The translations under genes and the position numbers were made by a program. From Ziziphus jujuba (lineage: Eukaryota > Streptophyta > Magnoliopsida > Rosales > Rhamnaceae), in contig NC_083390.1 in NCBI RefSeq assembly GCF_031755915.1, positions 24,795,001 through 24,859,000 on the forward strand: DNA of 64,000 nucleotides. The letters are read 5' to 3'. The number at the start of each line of letters is the position of its first letter. Position 1 is the stretch's first letter. Below the pieces are notes generated by a model. The model had not been told where the DNA came from. It was given only the letters and a program-made list of their open reading frames with translations, and made no database searches. Positions 34,337 through 46,918 of the stretch are shown in pieces.

Positions 34337-35972
34337 ATGCCCACCGGAACATCTCCAAATCGTTCATCAGTCATATCATGGAAATATGATGTCTTCCTCA
34401 GTTTCAGAGAGGAGGACACCGGCAAAAGCTTCACAGATCATTTGTACCATGCTTTGAACCAGGAAGGAATCAAACCGTTCAGGGACGAAGATCAAAACCT
34501 TGCTTCACACAATTATTCATCATCTGTCAATGCAATTGAAGAATCAAGATTTGCAATCATCGTTCTTTCGAAGAAGTATCCCGTTTCAACACGGTTGTTG
34601 GATCAACTTGTCAAGATTCTTGAGCTCAAGAACAAGGATCGACTGACTGTTATTCCGGTTTTCTATCATGTGGATCCAGCACATTTAAGAAGGCAATTGG
34701 AAGAGTGTGGAAAGATTTTTGCTCAACATGAACAAGATTTCCAACAAAATATCGAAAAAGTGAACAAGTGGAAAAGCGCTTTGACTGAAGTGGCAAGTGT
34801 CTCTGGATGGGATTTGAAAGATCGGTATACATATGCAATTTTATTATTTCCTGCTTTCTATGCTCTTCATCAGTTTACACATCCAACATTTATCCTCTAA
34901 AACCCAAATTATTCATTTAATATAATGTTATTATCTTATTCGTCCTGTGGCCTATAGTTACAATTTGGTCCTTGAATTTCTTTTTTCTTTTCTTTTCTTT
35001 TTGCACTTTGATCCTTAAATTTTATTTTTAATGCTTTAGTCCTTACACTATTTTTTTAATTTAATTTTTAGCAGCTTTGAGATTTGCAGTATATTTAATA
35101 TAGTAAAATAAAACTAGCTATTGCCTTGAGGTTTAACGACAAAAATATTTTGTAATATCTATTTTTCTTTTCTTTTTTTCTTTTCCAGTCATGAATCAGG
35201 TTTTATTAAGGAAATTGTTGGAGATATTTTCAGACAATTGAAGAGAACTTTCCCATGTTATCACAAAGACTTCTTGGTTGGAATGGATTCTCGTATGGAT
35301 AAAATGGAGTCACTATTAAGTTTAGACAAGCAGGATGATGATGTCCGCACCGTTGGAATATGCGGTGAGAGAGGAATTGGTAAGACAACTTTGGCTGGTG
35401 AAGTTTTCAAAAAGATCCATGGCAAATTTGATTCTTGTGCTTTCATTGACAATGTAAGAGAGGAATGTGAAAAACATGGTATGCCTCACTTACAACAGCA
35501 ACTTTACCAAATCTTGTTGAACAGAGACGAATCAACGACAACACTAAAATCCAAAAAGGTGCTTATCATTCTAGATGATGTTGACCAGGTGGAGCAAATC
35601 GAAACTTTAGTAGGAAAATGGAGAAGGCAAGATGATTGTTTACGTCCAGGGAGTCGAGTCATTGTGACAACTACAAAGAATCACTTGTTGTCGAGATATG
35701 GAGAGGGCAACATATACGAGGTTGATAAACTAAACAACAATGAAGCTCTTCAACTCTTACGTCGGAAGGCCTTTAAGGACAACTGTATTTTGGATGACTA
35801 TATAGAGCTGTGCAACGATGTTGTAGAAATTGCTGAAGGTCATCCTTTAACTCTTCAAAGTATGGCATCTTTCTTGTTTGGGAGAACAGTAGATGAATGG
35901 TCAGACACAATAGCTAAACTAAAGAAGAATCCTACACAGTTCAAGTCAGTTTTGATAGATCTGTTTAGGTGA
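34337..35972 (+). CDS. TN-4: TIR-NB protein without LRR, altered TIR active site
   Basis: Two exons, 34337-34824 and 35189-35972 (join ...DLKDR/HESGF), giving 423 residues with no stop or frameshift. TIR begins YDVFLSFREEDTG (usual FRGEDTR). The catalytic Glu of the CLDEL motif is Gln (LLDQL, about residue 90), and the adjacent Trp-Cys is lost, so NADase activity is predicted absent. NB-ARC is good as far as it goes: GERGIGKTT (about 222), kinase-2 LIILDDVD, RNBS-B RPGSRVIVTT, GLPL-like EGHPLTL; it then ends at TGA before RNBS-D and MHD. No LRR follows. TIR-NB proteins are a known plant class, so it could be a functional adaptor or decoy, or a truncated relic. The last codons include AGGTGA, a possible donor to unseen exons. 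Confidence 0.85.
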
Positions 35973-36789
35973 TAGCATCGTTAAGAAAATGTGTTTTGAA
36001 TACATAGCATGTTTCTTCTAAAAGGTGGATGAACTTTGCGATATAAAAAATTATTGCATTTTGATCTAGTTAGTAAAGATATATTGGTGCCTCTTTTCTA
36101 GCTCATCGAAAGGATGAGCATATATGATTGCAATTTGGAATACGAACAGAGTCAGGACTCTGTTTTTTCAAAATTTTGCTAAGAGTTCAGAGAAAGTAGC
36201 AAGTTGTATATGTCAAGCAAGCAGAATTATCCTATATAATTAGAACATTGTCTTTGCATAAATATTTATGTCATTGCACACCATCTATATCTTTCAAATT
36301 TTTATACGAGTGCATAAATTAGTATCACTAATTCTACCCTCTAAATTACAACACAATTTGCATTCTGCCTTCCAAATTACAGACACAATCACATTGGATT
36401 CAGAGTTATTAAGCCAAAAGAAATAGATTTGGATTCAAGCGGAAAGAACAATTCAAAGTGCAAAAGATAATCAACAGATCTTTTTCATATCTATAAGGAA
36501 CTGATATCACAAACTCAGCGTCATGCAAACCATGGTCATTGACAATTTAAACTCTTCAACAAATTAATATGTTTAATTGTATACTTAATCATGTATTAAA
36601 AGAGATACAAGTAGTCCATAAAATCAATATGTAATAAAATTCAGGAAATAAAACTTCATTCCATAAATTGTTACTTACGAATGACTTCAAGACTCAAGAG
36701 CATACAATACCCAAAATAAGAACTTGAAAGCTCAACTGATACAGTTCAACTAAAATTTAAACCGCTTCAAGCTAAAATTTCCTATGCTT
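35973..36789. other. 3' flank of TN-4
   Basis: AT-rich; no further NB or LRR coding is seen on the plus strand, and nothing else is recognised. Confidence 0.55.
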
Positions 36790-37100
36790 TCCACAGCCTA
36801 CTTAGTTTGCTTGGCTTTTAGGGCAACAATATCCCTGCCAAATTCCTGTAGCAAATTGGGCATCCACAGCTTATTTTCTACCAGAGTCATTAGAGATCTC
36901 TCAATAAGCACTTGTATACTGATCTTTGGGTGAAATCACTGACTTTGTAATATTTTTTCCACATCATGTCTATCCTTTCCATTGAAGAAACAAGTTATGT
37001 CCAAAAATTCCTTTCTGAATCAAAGCGTTGTACAAATGGTCTGTATAGCTTTCGCCTGTTGATGAAAATGATGAATTCGAACATGTTTATGAAGTCATTT
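36790..37100 (-). pseudogene. Scrap joining TIR remnant to ARC2 segment, inverted relative to TN-4
   Basis: On the minus strand, a start-like TCSNSSFSST and TDHLYNAL (TIR pieces with the middle missing, about 37100-37020) run directly into FLDITCFFNGKD and HPKISIQVLIERSL, then WMPNLLQEFG, where a normal TNL has WMHDLLQEFG. Stops occur. So an internal deletion fused TIR and ARC2. The ARC2 part begins just about where TN-4 stops, but on the other strand. Confidence 0.75.
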
Positions 37101-38804
37101 TTGGAATTTGGTTAATTATGACCGCTAATGCCTTTGAATCTAACTGGTATATCTCTTTCTTCTCTCAACAACCCCTGTTTTTCAAATTAACCACTAGTTT
37201 CTCTCAAAACCACTTGCTTTTCAAAATAAATAAATAAAAAAAATTGAGCATTATAAGGAGGAGGGCTTTCAATTCCAGCTGCTTTCTAACAAATCAAGGA
37301 GTTTCCGAGAAAATGAGCAAGTAAAAAGAGAGAAATAGAGAGATCGATGGGATAACCTGGAAGTTCCACGGCTGGTGGTTCCCCGACCAGTGCCGGCAGT
37401 CAAAGCAGAGCAGAGAGAGAGAGAGGAAGAGAATGGAGGCAGAGGTGTAAATTGTAATTTTTTGTGGAATTCCTTTTATATATAACTTTATTTTCCTAAC
37501 CTTTATCCACCCAAAAAAAAAAAAAAAACCTTAATAGAATTGAATGTATTTTGTTTATTTATTTACATGTGCGTGGACGCAAAGAACAGCCTAATAAATA
37601 CCCTGAGTCAACCTTACATCTCAAGACTTTGCATTATAACCACCAGAAACAAGTTTTTATATGAATCAACTACCATTCTAATTTTTCACTCAGCTAATTT
37701 TGTTTGTTTGTTTATTTATTTATGATACCTACTTGTGAAGCCATTGACTCTCAAATGGGGAGCCCCAAAAAAAAAAAAAAAAAAAAAAAAAGACCTTTTA
37801 AAATAATATATATTGTTAAATAGAAGTAATTGATCATATTAATCATGCAGTACCAATAATTGTTCCAGATTGGAGGATCTGCTAACTTTCTTCTTCATCC
37901 TCAACCCAATTTTTTGTATTAATTTAAACCTTCTACTTTTAATTTGTTGCAATTTAGCCCTTTAGAATTACTCCATAACAAAAATCCTGGTTAGCAAAAA
38001 GGAGAAAACAGAGCAAAAACAGAGTATGGTTTTATAAGAAAATGAATTTGATAGATAAGGTTGAAATTGCACCATAAAAAAGAGTCAAGCGTTTAATCCA
38101 ATCATAATAAGGAGAGCTCTAGTGGTCAACCCAATCAACCGGAAATAAACTTCTCACAATTAAGCAGCAACACTTTTGTCCATTTATCCAAAACACACCC
38201 ACAAAATGCAACAGAGAGCCAATGAGAGTGGAGTGGCTATATATTAGCTCTCCAACATTGGGTAAAAATAGTCCACAAAACAACAATCTACTTGGGCAGA
38301 GAGGTTATTGCACAATTATTTTACCTTTACCATTCTGGTTTAGATTCTCTAGTCCATCCAGTCTTTCTTAATGAAGAAAAATCTAAATAAATAGAATATT
38401 ATCAAGATTATTCTCTTCTAGCACAACTTAAAGTTGAACCATGAAAGAGATAAGTCCTCATCGAATCATGACATAAGAAAAATAAAATAAAACAATATAA
38501 AAACTAATATGAAGACTAATTAGGAGCTCTAAAGGTTTTGGCCACTCAACTTGACATGTTAACATCTTTCTAATTCATCCTTCACAAAGTAGCTTCTGGT
38601 TGTCTAATCTCCAATTTATGTATTATTCTACTGCACAGACCACAGTAAAAAGCAGCAAAGAAGAGACTAGCTGGAGGGTGAAAGTGAGATTCGTGGCTGT
38701 CTCTCTAGCAACATTGAGTAGAAAAGAGTCCCTCAAAACAATGATCTCTGCTGCCTGCTGGTAAGCTAGCAGCAGAGAGGTTAGTACCGTAGAATTCATT
38801 TAGC
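37101..38804. other. Duplicated 3' flank and deleted terminal C-JID exon of TNL-5
   Basis: Aligns with 8470-9580 and then, after a jump near 38370, with 10700-11050. The stretch matching the terminal C-JID exon survives only as its last few tens of bases (about 38300-38370), so roughly 1.1 kb was lost. Contains GA and A-run simple repeats. No intact gene. Confidence 0.65.
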
Positions 38805-39305
38805 TTCACCCATGCAGTGGATTATTCTCCATAAACTCTTTCATATCATGTGTGCATAGATGATGGAAACCACGCTTTTGAGCCAAAAATCCTTGCCTAT
38901 TGCTTGCAAATGAAGCCTCAATGAGATTGCAATGCTTCGACTGATCTGAAGACCAGAGACGAGCTATTTAGGACAACCATATGAACTGATGGTCTCCCTT
39001 ATGTACCTTCTAGAATTCTTCATTGGTTATTTAATAATGTTGCAGAGATTCCAATCAAATGTGATAAATAAGGTCATGAGGAATCTCTAGATCAAGATCA
39101 TCACACTATCATAGATACTTGGTTACTGGCCATCTGGTGAAAGATATACATAAACAGCCACTCCTAGCCGATTACCATCACTGTATAGATTTGTTGGTAT
39201 CTCAATTGTCACTGAATGGCCACTACTGTGATGATTGCTGGACGAGTACTCTGGAATCTCAGTAGGAGGGAAGCATGAGTTATATATCATCTTTTGAACA
39301 AACTC
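38805..39305 (-). pseudogene. TNL-5 C-JID exon 5, degenerate
   Basis: Starts after TTGCAG; reads CFPPTEIPEYSSSNHHSSG and RLGVAVYVYLSPDG, then many stops. It pairs with the open TNL-3 exon 11090-11585. The right splice site is unclear. Confidence 0.75.
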
Positions 39306-39415
39306 CTGCAAAATACAAGTTGATAGATAAATTCTAATAATAGAGAGACCAGATTGAGAATATATATATATATATTGAAAAAAAAAGAGGCTAAGCTAGC
39401 TAATATAATTTTTAC

Positions 39416-40468
39416 TATGCCAGTTTTCTCAGGGAAAGTGGGTTCGGTAGTCAGATTTCCTAGTTGAGAACTAGCATACCGGTTGCTATTTCAAGCACTA
39501 CTCTTGCTTCCCGGGTCACGATCAACATGTGAGTGTTTTTTTGGATCACTTTCATTGGCCATAAATAGATAGATGGGATCCAAATTGTCAAAGAACCCTC
39601 TCATGCATTTGGTTATTGATTGTCTGAATTCTTCCACCTCCTATTTGAACAAGAGATGAACACCAAGATTCTTCGTAACCAAGCCTGGAGACTCGTTATA
39701 GATATCTATGGCTATGTGACTCTACCCATGCAACTCTGCAAGCAACAAAGAACTCGGTATATAGGTTAGCCAGATGAATCCACGTACATATGACCACTTG
39801 AATTTGTCTTTAGTGATTTGAAACATAGGGGTAGGATTCAAACAACATTCTTGATCCATACTCAAATGACAAAGAAGTCTGAATAAGACATGTAAGTTCT
39901 CGTCATCAAGGATTGCGTTTGGATGCTCCTGAACTGAGAAAGCAGCACATATAGCAATCCCCCTCCAATCTTTATTAGTTTTCAAATTTGGAGGTAATCC
40001 GATTCCCACTGCTCGCTCACTAACTCGATAATCTCCAAACTACTCCAGAATTTCCTTCCGAGGGAAATATAAATTGTATGTGGAGAAAGGATCAAAGGAC
40101 TTCAAAACAGAAATGATATGTCCTTTGAGGCTGACAGTAATGAAGACATAAAACCTGACGAGGAGTTCAAGGATATCCTCAAGATTTCTTTTCCATCTTG
40201 TCAAATCATTTTGAAAGAGTGGAGTCTCTGCCTTTATTTGCAAATGAATTAGACGAAGCTTTGAATCTCCTGAACTTCTTTCTTCAAACAGTTTGTAAGA
40301 TGATTCCATAAACGTCTTGTTTAGAGTGGACAACAATTGGATCATGTGGAATAGTAATTCGCTCATACACAGTTGAAACCTCTTTGTCTCTCATACGCAG
40401 TTGAAACCTCTTTGTCTACATGTTGTGCACTTAACACAAACATGTTTGTCTGCAAGGATTCACCATCC
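39416..40468 (-). pseudogene. TNL-5 C-JID exon 4 (long module), degenerate
   Basis: ESLQTNMFVLSAQH at the start, a roughly 30-bp imperfect direct duplication near 40364-40425, then HLQIKAETPLFQNDLT, VSLKGHIISVL, LPPNLKTNKDWRGIAIC and FIWLTYIPSSLLLAEL, with stops at the junctions. The donor region reads GGCATA/GTAAAA, with the last exon base changed from G to A relative to relatives. Confidence 0.8.
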
Positions 40469-40573
40469 CTGCAACAAATCCAAAAAAAGGAAATTTATTG
40501 GTTGATGAATTTTACAGACGCATGGATATATTGATAGCAAAAACAAATATCTAGCCATAGGAATTAATTAAAC

Positions 40574-40641
40574 CTTTGAGAGGAGTAGGTTGAATGGATT
40601 GGCATTTCTTGTTCCTTTGTTTCGAGCTTGACAAACTGAAA
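40574..40641 (-). pseudogene. TNL-5 C-JID exon 3, 3' tail beyond Copia-2
   Basis: Open tail reading about KLETKEQEMPIHSTYSSQ up to a donor GTTTAA. Includes TGAAA (40637-40641), one copy of the Copia-2 target duplication. In TNL-3 the same tail has a TAA. Confidence 0.8.
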
Positions 40642-41338
40642 TCTGAGAATTAATCCTCAAAACTTTTGTAAAATGTGTTTACCGGTTTGATATTGTGACA
40701 GAACAAAGAAGAGGAGAGAAGTTGCAGTTTTGGTTGTTTATTTTTTGATAGAACGGCATCGTTTATGAAGCGGAAAATATATCTCTTATATTACCACATC
40801 AGCAAAGTTATTGGGCTCACTTAAACAATGCTGTGTCGTTTTGTTTCTTATTAGTTATATCAGTTTTTGATGCCACATCACAGCAAAACGAGGTGTTTTT
40901 AAGAGAGGCAGTTCACAAAGAAATACAGGGGTCTTTTTTCAAGCTTAAAAAAAAAAAAAAAAATAGAGAGAGCAGCTGGGGTGTGTGTCTTCTTCGTGGT
41001 TCTAGAGAGAGAAAGTTCCAGATCAGTTTTTAGAGAGAGAAATTCCAAAGTTCTTTGTATGGGTTTTTCTACACCTTGTTTTTCTATGTGAAAGAGAGTG
41101 GTTTCTTTGTGAAACACAAGAGTGAGGGTGTAATTAGGACTTTGGGATTGGTTTCGGGTTTCTTATGTGAAATCACCATTGTTGATCTATTTTGAGCATG
41201 TAAACACAGATTTTCTTATAGTGCAGAAGCTTCACACTGGAGCACGAGGATGTAGGTCAATTTCGACCGAACCTCGATAAAATTTCTGTGTTGATTTGTA
41301 GTTTAGATTCTTGGATTTTATTCTTAGAATACATAACA
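40642..41338 (+). repeat. Copia-2 5' LTR
   Basis: Begins TCTGAGAATTAATCC (the 3' copy has TGTGAG, the expected TG) and ends AATACATAACA. The first-end G to C change is outside the coding region but alters the canonical terminus. Confidence 0.9.
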
Positions 41339-41432
41339 TTGGTGTCAGAGCTTGTGTGCTCGTTCTTGGAGGCTTATTCTTTGAGTCTTGATTATCTAAG
41401 TTTCTGCAATTGGGTTCTTTGAATCATCAATA

Positions 41433-44400
41433 ATGTCTGCGAGACTTGAAGTGGAGGTTTTCAATGGAAAGGGTGATTTCTTGCTCTGGCGCAAGAATAT
41501 GAGAGCCGTGCTGGTTCAACTGAAGGTTGCGAAGGCCATTGACAAGTCCTTTGCTGCAGACGTTCCAGAGGAAAAACATTTAGAGATTGATGAAATTGCT
41601 ATGAGCACCATCATTCTACATCTTTCAGACAATGTTTTAAGGAAAGTTGATGAAGTTCAGACCACTGCTGAGATGTGGACTAAATTGGAGAAATTATATC
41701 TGGTAAGATCTCTGCCAGATCGTATTCTTTTACTTGAACAATTTTTTGGCTTTAAGATGGATGTCTCTAAGGATTTAGATGCTAATTTGGACATCTTTAA
41801 TAAGTTGATTCTTGATCTTGCCAATTGCAAAGTTGTTTTCAATGATGTACATAATGCTGTTATTCTATTAAATTCATTGCCTGAGACTTACAGAGAGGAT
41901 AGAAATGCCATTAAGTATGGTAGAGATTCTTTGTCATTAGATGTAGTAGTAAGTGCTTTGAAGTCCAGAGACTTGGAATTAAAATTTGAGTCTAAAAGGG
42001 AAGGACTTGCTGTGAGAGGAAGGAGTACTACCAGGAATTGGGTACAAAATGACCATAGAAGCAAGTCTAGAGAAACTTCAAGGTCTAAGTCTAGAATTAG
42101 AGGCAAGAAGTGTTTTTACTATAAGAAAGAGGGACATTTTATCAAGTATTGCTTCAAGAAAAAGAAAGATGAGAAAGCAAAGAACCAGGAAAGTGGAGAT
42201 TTGGCTATAGCCTCCATAGATTCAGACCCTGCTGAGGTGTTAGTTGTAACACCTGACCAAAATAACTCTGAGTGGGTTTTAGATTCAGGGTGTTCCTTTC
42301 ATATGTGCCCAAACTTAGAGTATTTTCAGTCCTATACTAAATATGATGGTGGTCATGTTTTGTTGGGTAATAATGTCTCATGCCAAGTGCTAGGAATAGG
42401 TAATATTCAATTACAAATGTTTGATGGAACTGTGAAGACTTTATCTTTTGTTAGACATGTGCCTGATTTGAAACGAAATTTAATATCACTTGGTGTGCTT
42501 CATGAATCTGGTTACTTTTATAAGACTGAAAATGGAAGTATGAAAATTTCTAGAGGTTCTTTTGTTGCAATGAAAGGTACTAAGAAAAATGGCTTGTATG
42601 TTTTGTGTGGTAAAGTTGTTTTGAATGCTAGCAATGCATCTGTAGCATCATCAATTGATAAAACCGATCTGTGGCATAAGAGATTAGGGCATATTAGTGA
42701 GAGAGGTTTGTTTTATTTGAATAAAATGAATGTTTTTGGCAAGGACATGGTCAGTAAGCTTGATTTTTGTGAAAATTGTGTTCTTGGAAAACAACATAGG
42801 TTAAGTTTCAACTTAAGTACAAGTAAAGCTAAATCTATGTTAGATTATGTGCACGCTGACTTATGGGGCCCTGCCAAAGTGCAAACACAATCTGGAAATA
42901 AATATTTTCTTTCTATAATTGATGATTACTCTAGAAAAGTTTGGATTTATTTGTTAAAATCAAAAGATGAGGCTTGTACAAAGTTTAAAGAGTGGAAATT
43001 GCTAGTAGAAAACCAAACTAGCAAGCTTGTTAAAGCTTTGAGGACTGATAATGGTTTGGAATTTTGCAACAAAGAATTTGATGATTTCTGTAAAAATCAT
43101 GGTATCTTGAGGCATAGGATTGTAAAGCACACACCACAACAAAATGGTGTAGCTGAAAGAATGAATAGGACACTTCTTAATAAAGTTAGATGCATGTTAG
43201 TGTCTTCTGGTTTACCTAAAATGTTCTGGGGTGAAGCTGTTATGACAGCCATGAATTTACTGAATTTATCACCCTCAACAGCACTTGATTTTAAGACACC
43301 AGAACAGGTTTGGACAGGTAAGCAACCAGATTATTCGAATCTGAGAATTTTTGGGTGTGCTGCCTATGCTCATCAATCTGAGGGAAAATTAGAACCTAGG
43401 AGTGTTAAATGTGTTTTCCTAGGCTATCCACAAGGTGTCAAGGGGTATAAGTTATGGGTTAGAGAAAGTCAAGGATTTAAGGTGATTATTAGTAGGGATG
43501 TGATATTTGATGAAAATACCATGCCTTGCAAAGCTACTAACCATGCAGGTATTGAAGCCAATGAACAATTAGAAACAAGGCAGCTTGATTTATTCTCTAA
43601 GGTGGAGACTCAAGGAGCTGTTAAAGGAGATGATGACTCTCAAATGGAGACAATTACGGAACCTACTGAACCTGCTATATCCGGACAGCAAGCATCTGAT
43701 CAATTGGATGAAGAATCAGATGAAGAACAACCTGTCCAACCTTCACCAAGATCAAATCAAAGGAGATCTGCTTCACCAAGCTATTTGCTCACTCGAGATA
43801 AAGCAAGGAGGCAAATCAAGTCTACTAGGAGATATGGTTATGCAGATTATTTAGCTTATGCCTTGGTTTCTTTTCAAGATTTAACCGAAAGTGAGCCTAA
43901 GACTTATACTGAAGCAATTAAGTCAAAGCAAGCAGCTCAATGGAAGGAGGCAATAGTTGAGGAGATGGAATCATTGCACATGAATAAAACGTGGATTTTG
44001 GTCCCATCCCCAACAGATCAGCAAGTTGTAGATTGTAAATGGATTTACAAGGTCAAAAAGGGTTTAACTAGTTCTGAACCAATGAGATTCAAGGCAAGAC
44101 TTGTGGCCAAGGGGTTCACATAAGTTGAAGGTATTGATTATAATGAGATCTTCTCACCGGTAGTTAAGTACACAACAATCAGAACTATGTTAGCTTTAGT
44201 GACACAATTTGATTGGGAGCTGGAGCAACTTGATGTAAAAACCGCTTTTTTACATGGAGAGTTGGAGGAAACTATATATATGAGAAAGCCTGAGGGTTTC
44301 GAAGTCAAGAAGAAGGGTGGAGAGCTTGTGTGCTTATTGAAAAAGTCATTGTATGGGCTTAAATAGTCACCAAGACAATGGCATAAAAGAGTCGACTCTT

Positions 44401-45456
44401 TTGTGGTGAAAATTGGTTTCACAAGGAGCAACTTTAATAGTTGTTTCTACTTTAAGGATTCCATGAGTGATGAAGCAGTATATCTATTGCTTTATGTGGA
44501 TGATATGCTGGTTACAGGTCCAAAGATAAAGATCATACAATCAGTGAAGGAGCTACTCAAGTCTGAATTTGATATGAAGGATCTTGGTCCAGCTAAGAAG
44601 ATTTTGGGAATCACAATTCTAAAGAATAGGAAGAAGTCTGAAATGAGGTTGTTACAGTCATCATACATACAAAAGATTGTTTCAAAGTTTTCAATGGAGA
44701 ATGCTAAAGTGGCAAATGTGCCACTTGGGGGACATTTTAAGTTGTCTATTGATCAATGTCCAACCATAGATCAAGAAAGAGAAGAAATATTAAGAATTCC
44801 TTATTCGAATGCTGTTGGTTCTGTAATGTACCTCATGATATGCATTAGACCAGATTTGGCTTTTGGAATTAGTGTATTGAGCAGGTATATGGCTAATCCG
44901 AGAAGAGGTCATTGGGAAGTGGCTGTTGAGATATCTTAAGCAAACAGCAAATGAAGGACTAATTTTCAAAGGAAATCAAGATAAAATTGAGTTAAATGGT
45001 TACTTAGACTCGGACTATACAGGAGATAGGGACAAGAGGAGGTCTATTTCTTCATATGTTTTTACCCTATGTGGTAATTGTGTGAGCTGGAAATCACATC
45101 TACAACCTGTTGTAGCTTTATCAACAACCGAGGCGGAATATATAGCTGCAACAGAGGCTGCTAAGGAGGCAATATGGCTTAAAGCTCTACTAATGGAGCT
45201 GAAAATACTTAATCAAGACGTGGTGTTGTTTTCGGATAGCCAAAGTGCAATAAATTTGTGCAAAAATCCTGTTTTTCATGAGAGGTCTAAACATATCCAA
45301 GTAAAGTATCATTTTATTCGGGATATAGTTTCACAACAAGTGTTTAAGTTGGAGAAAATTCCAACTGAGTTCAACCCATCAAATATGGGAACAAAGGTCC
45401 TGCTTGTGAGCAAGTTTAATGCTTGTAAAAGCTTGCTCAAGATTGGGGCAGATTAG
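41433..45456 (+). pseudogene. Copia-2 gag-pol, three main lesions
   Basis: Open from ATG 41433 to a TAA at 44121-44123 (896 codons): gag; a zinc knuckle reading CFYYKKEGHFIKYC, whose second Cys is Tyr; protease with DSGCSFH; GAG-pre-integrase; integrase with HADLWGP and RTDNGLEF and NGVAER; start of reverse transcriptase. Then a TAG at 44364-44366, RT with YVDDM near 44495, a frameshift near 44915, and RNase H with STTEAEY to 45456. Both stop codons sit where related elements have Gln codons, so single C-to-T changes are likely. Not able to make full Pol as it stands. Confidence 0.92.
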
Positions 45457-45533
45457 ATTTGAAGAGAGATGAGATTGCTAGGAAGGTGTTTGAGTTTCTG
45501 TACATTTTGTGTTTTGAGGATTAGGTGGAGATA

Positions 45534-46228
45534 TGTGAGAATTAATCCTCAAAACTTTTGTAAAATGTGTTTACTGGTTTGATATTGTGACAGAACAAAG
45601 AAGAGGAGAGAAGCTGCAGTTTTGGTTGTTTATTTTTTGATAGAACGACATCGTTTATGAAGCTGAAAATATATCTCTTGTATTGCCACATCAGCAAAAT
45701 TATTGGGTTTACTTAAACAATGCTGTGTCGTTTTGTTTCTTATCAGTTATATCAGTTTTTGATGCCACATCATAGCAAAACGAGATGTTTGTAAGAGAGG
45801 CAGTTCACAAAGAAATACAGGGGTCTTTTTTCAAGCTTAAAAAAAAAAAAAAATAGAGAGAGCAGCTGGGGTGTGTGTCTTCTTCGTGCTTCTAGAGAGA
45901 GAAAGTTCCAGATCAGTTTTTAGAGAGAGAAATTCCAAAGTTCTTTGTATGGGTTTTTCTACACCTTGTTTTTCTATGTGAAAGAGAGTGGTTTCTTTGT
46001 GAAACACAAGAGTGAGGGTGTAATTGGGACTTTGGGATTGGTTTCGGGTTTCTTGTGTGAAATCACCATTGTTGATCTGTTTTGAGCTTGTAAACACAAA
46101 TTTTCTTATAGTGCAGAAGCTTCACACTGGAGCACGAGGACGTAGGTCAATTTCGACTGAACCTCGATAAAATTTCTGTGTTGATTTGTAGTTTAGATTC
46201 TTGGATTTTATTCTTAGAATACATAACA
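45534..46228 (+). repeat. Copia-2 3' LTR
   Basis: 695 bp, canonical TG start and CA end, followed by the TGAAA duplication. Confidence 0.9.
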
Positions 46229-46807
46229 TGAAACGTATCAACAATACTTTACACCAGCATTTCATAGCATTTCATATGCTTGGTAACATAATTGCTCATC
46301 ATCTGCACAGCCCAATTGGCACTCAGTTATCATTTCAATTACATTTCCCAGATCTTTCTCATATATTGCTCGGATCCCAAACCTTTCGACTTCCACATTT
46401 GGAATGCTGGTCCTAAACAGAGCGCTAATTCCCCAACATTGGTTCAACTGATGTTCCTTAAAATACACTCATGGCATATGAAATAAGAAAAGTTACTGTG
46501 AATAAGGCGTTGTGGGGAGATTATCAAGCTTTTTTATATGTGAAATACTACTTCCATGAGAATGCAAGTCAATATGAAGCAAAGGATGAGCAGCTTTTGA
46601 ATATGAATAATTCTTGAGTAAATCAGAGGGACTCATTTTAAGTGTAGCATATAGATTAAATCCTATCCATGACTTGTCATCAAGTATGTTTGCTGGAAGA
46701 TAGCAAACTACATTGCACCTCGTACTTTGATGGAAGAACCAATCTGCAGCAAATCCTGTTACAGGAAAATTGAATGGGATAGGCAAGTTGCGTGTATATA
46801 AGGATCC
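46229..46807 (-). pseudogene. TNL-5 C-JID exon 3, main part
   Basis: Starts after ACAG; reads DWFFHQSTRCNVVCYLP, DDKSWIGFNLYATLKM, LHIDLHSHGSSISHIK, then a TGA/TAA-bearing stretch near 46490, VYFKEHQLNQCWGIS and FGIRAIYEKDLGN; interrupted by Copia-2. Confidence 0.83.
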
Positions 46808-46918
46808 CTGTAAAAAGTGCATAAATTAGAAAGCTGTTTATAATGATTGGAGAAAAACAGAGATTGATCAAGCAGAGATAGGAAAAGCAAGAGAAATATA
46901 TGTAGTGTGAATGATCAC

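Larger units (their letters stand above)
40642..46228 (+). mobile_element. Copia-2: Ty1/Copia retrotransposon, nearly complete
   Basis: 5,587 bp. LTRs 40642-41338 and 45534-46228 (697 and 695 bp), PBS TGGTGTCAGAGC at 41340 (one base off the usual TGGTATCAGAGC), purine tract AGGTGGAGATA before the 3' LTR, and perfect TGAAA duplications at 40637-40641 and 46229-46233. By eye about 23 differences between LTRs, so younger than Copia-1. Its gag start (EVEVFNGKGDFLLWRKNMRA) and integrase are Tnt1/Tork-like. It lies opposite to and inside the third C-JID exon of TNL-5. Confidence 0.95.

Noticed and set aside
44138..44431. Minus-strand frame of 97 codons
   Set aside because: Antisense shadow of the Copia-2 reverse transcriptase.
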